DNA of 64,000 nucleotides from Salvator merianae. Its lineage: Eukaryota; Chordata; Lepidosauria; Squamata; Teiidae. The stretch's first letter is position 1, and each line of letters begins with the position of its first letter. The notes under the pieces are model-generated. The model was given only the letters and a program-made list of their open reading frames with translations. It did not search any database and was not told the origin of the DNA. Position numbers and translations under genes: made by a program. Of the stretch, positions 57,601-64,000 are shown in pieces. Where the stretch lies: the NCBI GenBank assembly GCA_003586115.2, contig QVOM02000042.1, positions 76,341,345-76,405,344 on the forward strand, given 5' to 3'.

Positions 57601-58190
57601 AAGTGAATTCTTTTGAAAACCATTCAAAAGTCTGTACAGGCAACCATTTCCTGAAAGGTCTTTTGTCTGTCAGTTGGATCCATTCAGTCAACATATGTAA
57701 AAAGTTACAGTTCTGCACTTGGCATAGCAGTGCACTGAGAGTGTTGCTTTTACAACTGCTGGCTTGCACCCCTGAAGCTGAGGGGAGAAAGGGAAAATAG
57801 ACTCAAGCTCTGAGCTACAAGAAGTGGTTAAGCTCTGCTTCTTTGCCCTCACAGGCCAGCTGCCACTGGTTTTTACTATCCTGGACTAGGCTCAGACTCA
57901 CAGTGTACAAAGGCCTAACTTGGGATGGGCAGAAATGAGGCTTTCAGTCAGTTACTATATGCAACTTTCCAGATAATGAGCTCAAGCTACCACTGAAAAC
58001 ATTCAGCAAAGATGGGAGATCTAGGTCTTTCTGAAACCATCATTTCTTCAAGAGAAAAATATTGACTCTGCTTTTCTTGGGCCTATATGATCTCATGCTT
58101 GCTATGAGAGATCTTAGGTGGTTAGACAGGTACAAGGATGTGCACACAACAAAGTGAGGGAATTTAAAAGGAAGAGACCAAGAAGTAAAC
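54650..58190. other. Mostly unassigned; one MITE-like region near 56485-56830
   Basis: No host exon recognised. 56485-56830 has TGCAGCTGCAGTTGCACCGT, reminiscent of the CTGCAG-rich core of MITE family B, and loosely inverted ends around CACTTACC; too weak to call. A (AAT)n run lies at 57322-57343 and an A15 run at 57574-57589. Confidence 0.3.
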
Positions 58191-58536
58191 TAAGGCTGTG
58201 TTTGGACATAACAAAAGGGGTGACTTGGAGGCGCCTCATAAAGACAGTTTGTGGCACTCATGTTCCAAAGTCTCCTCTAATCCACCTTTTCTAGCATAGA
58301 ACATAAAACATTCATGGGGATTTTCCCATCTAGAAAGATACTATGATACATTTAAAATTAATCAATTATTGCTTTTTCAACTTCCAGAAAGAAAATGGTG
58401 GATTGATTATGAATTAAAAGAACTGCGAGGTAAAAACATAAATCCTTTATACACTGAAACAAAAACTATTATACAAAACATTACAAATCCATACATGTAG
58501 GCTACACTAGCCATCTGGTCAAAATGGAGGAAAAAA

Positions 58537-59539
58537 TTGTTACCATATCCTTCAACAGAAATGCCCTTAACATATATAACAAACTTAGACACATTTACAG
58601 AAAAAGAATGGATCATTTTAGAAAATGCTAACCTTATTAAGATAAGAATTTTTTTTAATAATCAAAGTAATCCACTTTCAGATAAACAATTGAAAAATTT
58701 ATTTAAACCATATCAAATATATTGGTTGCAAATATACAAATTAAAACATGTACTTAATTCTACATTAATAAAAGAAACAATACAAAAACAGAATACTATA
58801 TTTGAAAAATCTCTAAATGGATTACTCGTCTTAAGAAAGAGTCAAGCTTCTACAATCTGTAAATTACTAACAGACTTAACTTGTCAGGACACTATGTCAC
58901 TTAAAAATCTATGCAAAATGGACTTAAGATATCCAATATCAGAAGACAATTGGAATAAAATTTGGACTAACAAATATCCATGTCACAATTCATCAACAAC
59001 ACAAGAAGTTTTCTTAAAATTATTTCACAGATGGCATTATTCTCCACTACTTCTCTCAAAAATTTCAAATCTTTATTCACCTAAATGTTGGGATGAATGT
59101 TGAACAACTGGAATCTATCTACATATGTAGTGGGACTGCCCAATAATTTTTTAAAAAATGGAAATTAATTGAACTTGAAACAAAGAAGATTTTAAATTCC
59201 AAACGTATTTTTACGGTTGAGCTTTGTTTACTACAGACATATGACAATGAAAACAGAACTATAAGAAACAAAGTTTTGATGAATTATATATTACTATCTG
59301 CTAGGCAAGTAATTTCACAAAGTTGGAAAAATCAAAGAACTCTGACATTAAATTTATGGTATACCAAGTTAGGAGGATATGCATTATTTGAGTTGCTTTC
59401 ATACCAAACTCAAAGTATGATTGGAACAAAATTAAAATATTCCTTTCGTGATAAATGGAGGGAGTTAATTGACTATTTACACTTAACAGATATTTGCCTA
59501 TTACCTTCTCCATATATATTACCATTACTCTTGCAATAA
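58537..59539 (+). pseudogene. L1 ORF2 C-terminal remnant
   Basis: Open for 188 codons from 58537 to a TGA at 59101. It covers the pre-knuckle region: FTEKEWIILENANLIKIRIF, QKQNTIFEKSLNGLLVLRKS and CKMDLRYPISEDNWNKIWTN. After a stop-containing gap the last 87 codons are open. Without the palm or endonuclease it has no activity. It belongs to the same broad L1 group as 22490-23095. Confidence 0.8.
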
Positions 59540-59593
59540 GTTAATAAAAGGTGATAATACATATATGTAGAAATACGTATATAGGTATAAGTT

Positions 59594-60184
59594 TCATAGA
59601 ATCATAGAATCATAGAGTTGGAAGGGACCTCCAGGGTCATCGAGTCCAACCCCCTGCTCAATGCAGGATTCACTACACCATCCTAGACAGATATCTGTCC
59701 AGCCTTTCCTTGAAGATCTCCAGCAAAGGAGAGCCCACCACCTCCTGTGGTAACCTGTTCCAGTGACTGATTGCCCTTACGGTCAGAAAGTTTTTCCTAA
59801 TATCTAGCCTGTATCTACTCCCTTGAAGTTTCATCCCATTGTTTCTAGTCCTTCCTTCTTGTGCAACTGAGAATAGGGCCAATCCTTCTGCACTGTGACA
59901 GCCCTTCAGATACTTGAAAACAGCTATCATATCTCCTCTCAGTCTTCTCTTCTGCAGGCTAAACATTCCTAGGTCCTTTAACCGTTCCTCGTAGGACAAG
60001 GTTTGCAGACCGCTCACCATTTTGGTCACCCTTCTCTAAACTTGTTCCAGTTTGTCAATGTCCCTCTTAAACTGGGGCGCCCAGAACTGGACACAGTACT
60101 CCAGATGAGGTCTGACCAAGGAAGAGTAAAGTGGGACAATTACTTCTCGTGATCTAGACTCTATACTCCTCTTGATACAGCCCA
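59594..60184 (-). mobile_element. CR1 LINE 3' portion inside L1
   Basis: 3' end TCATAGAATCATAGAATC at 59594-59620, UTR, and ORF2 C-terminus (118 codons to 59673: TKMVSGLQTLSYEERLKDLG, SVAQEGRTRNNGMKLQGSRY, LLEIFKERLDRYLSRMV). 5' truncated at the CTTGATACAGCCCA block. Same family as 35625-40690 and 28092; here CCACCACCTCCTGTGG (59737-59752) is the empty site of the MITE at 35776. Confidence 0.9.
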
Positions 60185-60616
60185 GTAAAATAGCAACGTA
60201 GTTGAAAAACAGACTAGATTTATGTAATTCTAATTTTCTACTATGTATCTCTTTTGTATTTGTAGTCTTCCCTTCCCTTCCTTTTTTTTTAATCTTTAGA
60301 TTTATTGTTGTCTTTTTAATGTCTTATAGAAACTTTAATAAAACTAAAAAAAAAAAAAATTCATGAGAAAGGGGAGGGGCAGATTGGTGTGTGAACAATC
60401 CCACCTCAAAGTAGTCTTTGAGCCGCCTCAGAGATGTTTTTGTGTGTGTGTGTGTGTGTGTCTGATCACAGCCTAAGCCTCTGAGAGTTAAAGTACTATT
60501 TAGCAGAAGAAACATGAACACATTACAAAAGCCAGCTATAGATACCAGCTGAATATTGTGCTAAAGGCAAAATTCCAGAGAAAACCCCTTCCTGTCAGCA
60601 AGACAGCATGATAGCC

Positions 60617-60955
60617 CACGCTGTCTGTGTGCATTTTCATGGCACACACATCCAGATATTTCACTGGTGTGAAATGCCCAGAAGTGCACAATTGTGACCA
60701 CAGTGCATGAGCAGCTGTCTTTTCAGCTTCTGCACATGTGCCATGGCCACAGCAAAGATGGCAGCTCCATCCAGAAGATAAGTCATAGAGTTATTTCTGG
60801 AAAACTTACCACAAGAATTGGGTTTTCCCAAAACAGCCTATTGCATGTCTTGGGGAGATAAAGTGTAGCTATGGTGGGTTTGCCACAGAAACATGTGGCA
60901 ATCCCACCACAGCAGTGCCATAATGGTACTATATTCCTCCTATCTGGATGAGGCT
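60617..60955. mobile_element. MITE family D, copy 2 (inverted)
   Basis: The right end reads AGCCTCATCCAGATAGG on the reverse complement, and TGAAATGCCCAGAAGTGCA is the reverse complement of the block at 49920. The left end is eroded. Confidence 0.55.
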
Positions 60956-61659
60956 ATAGGGTTAAGCTGTTGAGTCTATGAGAGGACTGTCTGCTTAACA
61001 GAGCAATTCTATATTCATAAGAGCTCCTCTAATTTACTTCTCATTTTTGTTTCCAACAGATGGATAGGGATCAGTCTCCTTACCTCTCTGGCAATTTGAA
61101 CAAGAGAATACCTTCACCCTCACAGAACGAGGAATGGGCAACAGCTTAGCTTAGCAGTAGAGCATCAGTTTAAAACATATTACAATACATAGGCATTTAT
61201 TAGTTGCTGATGAGAACACTCTGCAGGATGTGGATTATAAAAGTGGTTTTGTTTAGGAGGTTAATGTTCTCTTTTTATCATGGTGATTTTATGAGTACTT
61301 TGTGGACATCCTTTTTTGTAATAATGGACATTATTAACTGTTTTAAATAAAATAATAAAATAGTGATGTTAAGCTAAATGGAGTTTCTATATTCTGGGGC
61401 AAAATACCTGAAATACCAGCTGTTTGGAAGAAACTGGAGACTTATTGCTAACCTATATTACATGTTGTATGCTGCCATGAAAATTGATGGCGATTGAAAT
61501 GTTGCATTAGACAGACAGTCAAATCCAGCAGGATTTCTACATTTGCACATTTCAGCCTTTATTCCTTTCTTTTTCTCTTGAGTTTTAAAACACAGCACAT
61601 GCATATTTAAGGATTTCTCTTCCCTCTATTCAACCTTTTAAAAAATAGAAATGGAGGAA
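60956..61659. other. No identified feature
   Basis: AT-rich, no frame or repeat end recognised. Confidence 0.4.
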
Positions 61660-62110
61660 CAGGCAACAAGAGATGTGAGGTCAAGTATTCTATTAACAGC
61701 TGCCAGAAAGGACGCCAACATTATTTAGTGTTACAGAGCTTCATAGTGACATTGACAGGATCCAACTAATGGGCATAAGATTAAAAATTAGAATGCAAAT
61801 CAGAAACGCATTAAGACACCATCAAATGAACTGGAAAGGGAAGATCCGCACAATGACAGGCACTGAATGTGAATGGTTTTACCATAATGGATATGGGACA
61901 CTTCGGAATATTAAATTTCACACTTACGTGCATCCAAATGCATTTCATGTGCGACTGGCCACATGTTTGCGTTACCTAGGCAAAATGAAGATAGTAGCAC
62001 ATTCTGCAGAGTACCAGTTTACAAGGACTGAGGTCATTTTGCCTCATGACATGTTCAACGATAGGAAAAGGAGCAGGAGATAAGGAAAATTACTCAGAGC
62101 GTGGAAAGAT
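61660..62110. other. Candidate conserved non-coding element
   Basis: The stretch is free of repeat signatures and has a distinct composition, with a POU octamer ATGCAAAT at 61793-61800 and a dense cluster of short motifs (CCACATGTTTGCGTTACCTA). A 104-codon plus-strand frame (61769-62083) has no recognisable domain and is more likely a by-product of low stop density. Conservation is a guess to be tested. Confidence 0.25.
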
Positions 62111-64000
62111 GTACTTAAGATACGCAGTTAGCCAGGAGGATAGGAGTGAATCGGGATAGGTGAAAAGAGCCGGAAGAGCACATTCTAAGGAGCATCTTTG
62201 CAATTCAGAGGCTGTAGGAATGACTTGCTGTGCTTCCTCCTGCAACCGTCATCTGCTCTGGCACCATCTGCCCAGATACTCTAATAAAACTATCCATTTC
62301 TTCTGGCTAAAGAAAAACAGGAAAATGTCATCTTCCCAGTAGCTATTCTAGGTGCAGGAAAGGGGTAAATTCATAATCTCTTTCTGCAGAAGCTCAGGAG
62401 TCAGAACAGGAAGCCAAGAAGGCATGTCCTCTTTATAGGTTTTCTGTGAAAAAATGGGATCCTAAACTGGATGGATCTTTGCTTTAATGAAGCAGAGCTC
62501 TTCATGTTCAGCAAAGCCTACAAGGAATGAGAGGGAAGGGGAGCCAAGTTTCTGTAAGAAAGGAGAGAAGAAAGAGCCAACAAAATCCACCAGTGAGGAA
62601 AAAATCTAAATTTGATCCTTTACGGATCCTGCTGTGACTTCTACTGGTCCCTTCCACGTTTCCTAGAACAAAGGAATGTATTTTAAATTGAAGGGCTCCA
62701 TCATGCTGAAATAACTGTTAACTCATTTAGGTCTTTATGGGATGTCTATATCAGATATAGCTTCATTTCCCCCCCTTTAACCTTGATATTATCACACTGC
62801 TCTGCCTTGCTCACCACATGGCTATTTCACGGTCAGGCAATTCCCCTAAAATCATTTACAATATCCCAGGGTATTGTGACTGTTGTGGTTTCAGCTTCCA
62901 CTTGACTTCTTTTAAGTAGAGAAAATGATACAACAGATCCCTCTCAGCAATTTTGGTAAACATAGGTTAACTAAAGTTGTGTATGTTGCTAAGATGGGCT
63001 GTTCATACAGGGATGTAACAAACAATCCAGAGGCTATTTGAGTCTGACTGTATTTTTAGAAATTAGACTTTTGAGTGCTTCTTGAAAGACCAATTCCATT
63101 TTTGTTTTTTTTTGCTGGTTCACTTCCAATTTTGATGTATTTCATTGCATATCCATATAGCCTCCATACATATTTCACCATTATGTATAATGACTGAGCC
63201 CCTATGAAGACTGTATATGAATGCAGCTCATTTCATGACTACTGAGAATAACTTGTGAAACTGCACTTAAGCTGAATTTCTGCAATTACACAGCCCCCTC
63301 AAAAAAAGTCTGTAAAAAGAGAAATGGTTAAGGAAACACAGTAACGAAACCAAAGTTTATTGATTTCCTTGAAACAACGTAGAATTTCTGTTGAGTTGCA
63401 TGAATCAAAGCAGGGACAGTTACCTTCGGTAAAGCAAAGACGTCAACCAAAGCCATTTAAATTCTACCTCTGTTCTGTTTCTTCTCATAAATGCTGAAAT
63501 GACTAACTTTAACATCCTTTGTGCTGTACAGTAGTCCAGGAACCCAGCAGATCACAGGATGAGGTCACCATGGTCCCATTAAATAGAATTGTCTTGAGAG
63601 ATACCTCAGTACCTCTAATCCAATGGATACACCTATGGCCAATTCACACACACACATGCTTCTTGGAATGTGCTAACACATACTTTGTCTGCTTTAGTTC
63701 TGATACCCAGGAACAAAGGGGTGCTGAATCTCTAAACAGTTATTAAGATCTGTGAACAATGGCCATACTGGCAGGGAATAAGAGAAGTCTACAACATAAG
63801 AAGGGGTCACAAGTTCCACAATGTTAATCATGTGGCTTAATTAAAAAAAAAAAAGGAAAGCTAGCCAGATTCTTAAAAAACAGATCTATCAATTATGATA
63901 ATGAAGCAGAATCCACAGTAGGGAAATCCAAGGGAGGCTTCCATTAGAAAACTTGTCCCTTCTTCACCACACCATCAACCCAGTCTGAAGGCTACCACTG
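62111..64000. other. No identified feature
   Basis: No gene or element end recognised up to the window edge. A12 homopolymer at 63843-63854. Confidence 0.4.

Larger units (their letters stand above)
58321..60359 (+). mobile_element. L1 LINE, 5'-truncated, inside MITE C
   Basis: Flanked by TTCATGGGGA (58311-58320) and TTCATGAGAA (60360-60369), a 10-bp duplication with two differences, and ending in a poly-A tail at 60346-60359. ORF2 C-terminal coding runs 58537-59103 (HRWHYSPLLLSKISNLYSPK, CWDEC), with stops inside the CCHC knuckle region (a TGA and a TAG in place of sense codons, CWDEC*TTGIYLHM*WDC), and resumes at 59276-59539 (QVISQSWKNQRTLTLNLWYT) with TAA end. The 3' UTR is interrupted by a CR1 at 59594-60184. 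Confidence 0.87.
58194..60473. mobile_element. MITE family C, split by L1 (with CR1 inside)
   Basis: Left end GGCTGTGTTTGGACA, right end (reverse complement) GGCTGTGATCAGACA, direct repeat TAA at 58191-58193 and 60474-60476. The MITE proper is 58194-58320 plus 60360-60473. Its uninterrupted relative at 34580 shows CTCATGAAC where the L1 is inserted. A (TG)n run lies in the right part at 60439-60461. Confidence 0.87.

Noticed and set aside
61769..62083. 104-codon frame as a gene
   Set aside because: No domain, no splice context and no neighbour that supports it; left as a possible non-coding element.

Overview
This window is non-coding vertebrate DNA dominated by transposable elements. I find no exon I can assign to a host gene, no RNA gene other than a tRNA-derived SINE, and nothing bacterial. 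Many CR1-clade LINE copies with the typical 3' repeat, L1 ORF2 fragments with CCHC knuckles, LINE tails of the type common in lizards and snakes, a tRNA-derived SINE, hAT and Tigger MITEs and LTR pieces all point to a squamate reptile. The species cannot be named from the sequence.

Layout. 1-5.8 kb is a LINE graveyard: a CR1-like 3' end at the window edge, then a CR1-like reverse transcriptase split by an L1, which is itself split by a second L1, which carries a small CR1 fragment, followed by another L1 piece and a CR1-like endonuclease remnant. 6.1-7.2 kb is a 1.1-kb non-autonomous DNA transposon (family A). 8.0-8.7 kb is a solo LTR interrupted by a Tigger-like MITE. 10.7-21.5 kb holds three copies of a second MITE family (B), a 280-bp palindrome, an array of ~166-bp repeats and a small palindromic MITE. 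22-31 kb has L1, a different LINE clade, CR1 and a hAT MITE. 35.6-40.7 kb is an almost full-length CR1 on the minus strand (ORF1 with coiled coil and esterase-like domain, endonuclease, reverse transcriptase, 5' UTR with two tandem monomers), with a CpG-rich 688-bp MITE inserted in ORF2. 40.8-45 kb is an internally deleted CR1-like element of another family, carrying the second copy of MITE family A. 46.4-47.2 kb is a hAT element holding a solo LTR. 49.6-52 kb has three more MITEs, one with a near-perfect hairpin. 58.2-60.5 kb is a triple nest (MITE, L1, CR1). The remaining DNA is single-copy looking and AT-rich, with a few stretches that could be conserved non-coding elements.

The most interesting pattern is that at least five unrelated-looking MITE families share one 15-bp terminal signature (GG[CG]C, then usually TC at bases 9-10 and AC at 13-14) and mostly have 3-bp target duplications. 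This suggests a common PIF/Harbinger-like mobilising system whose transposase gene is not in the window. The elements do not form a host pathway. What they record is a relative insertion history, which the nests make readable.
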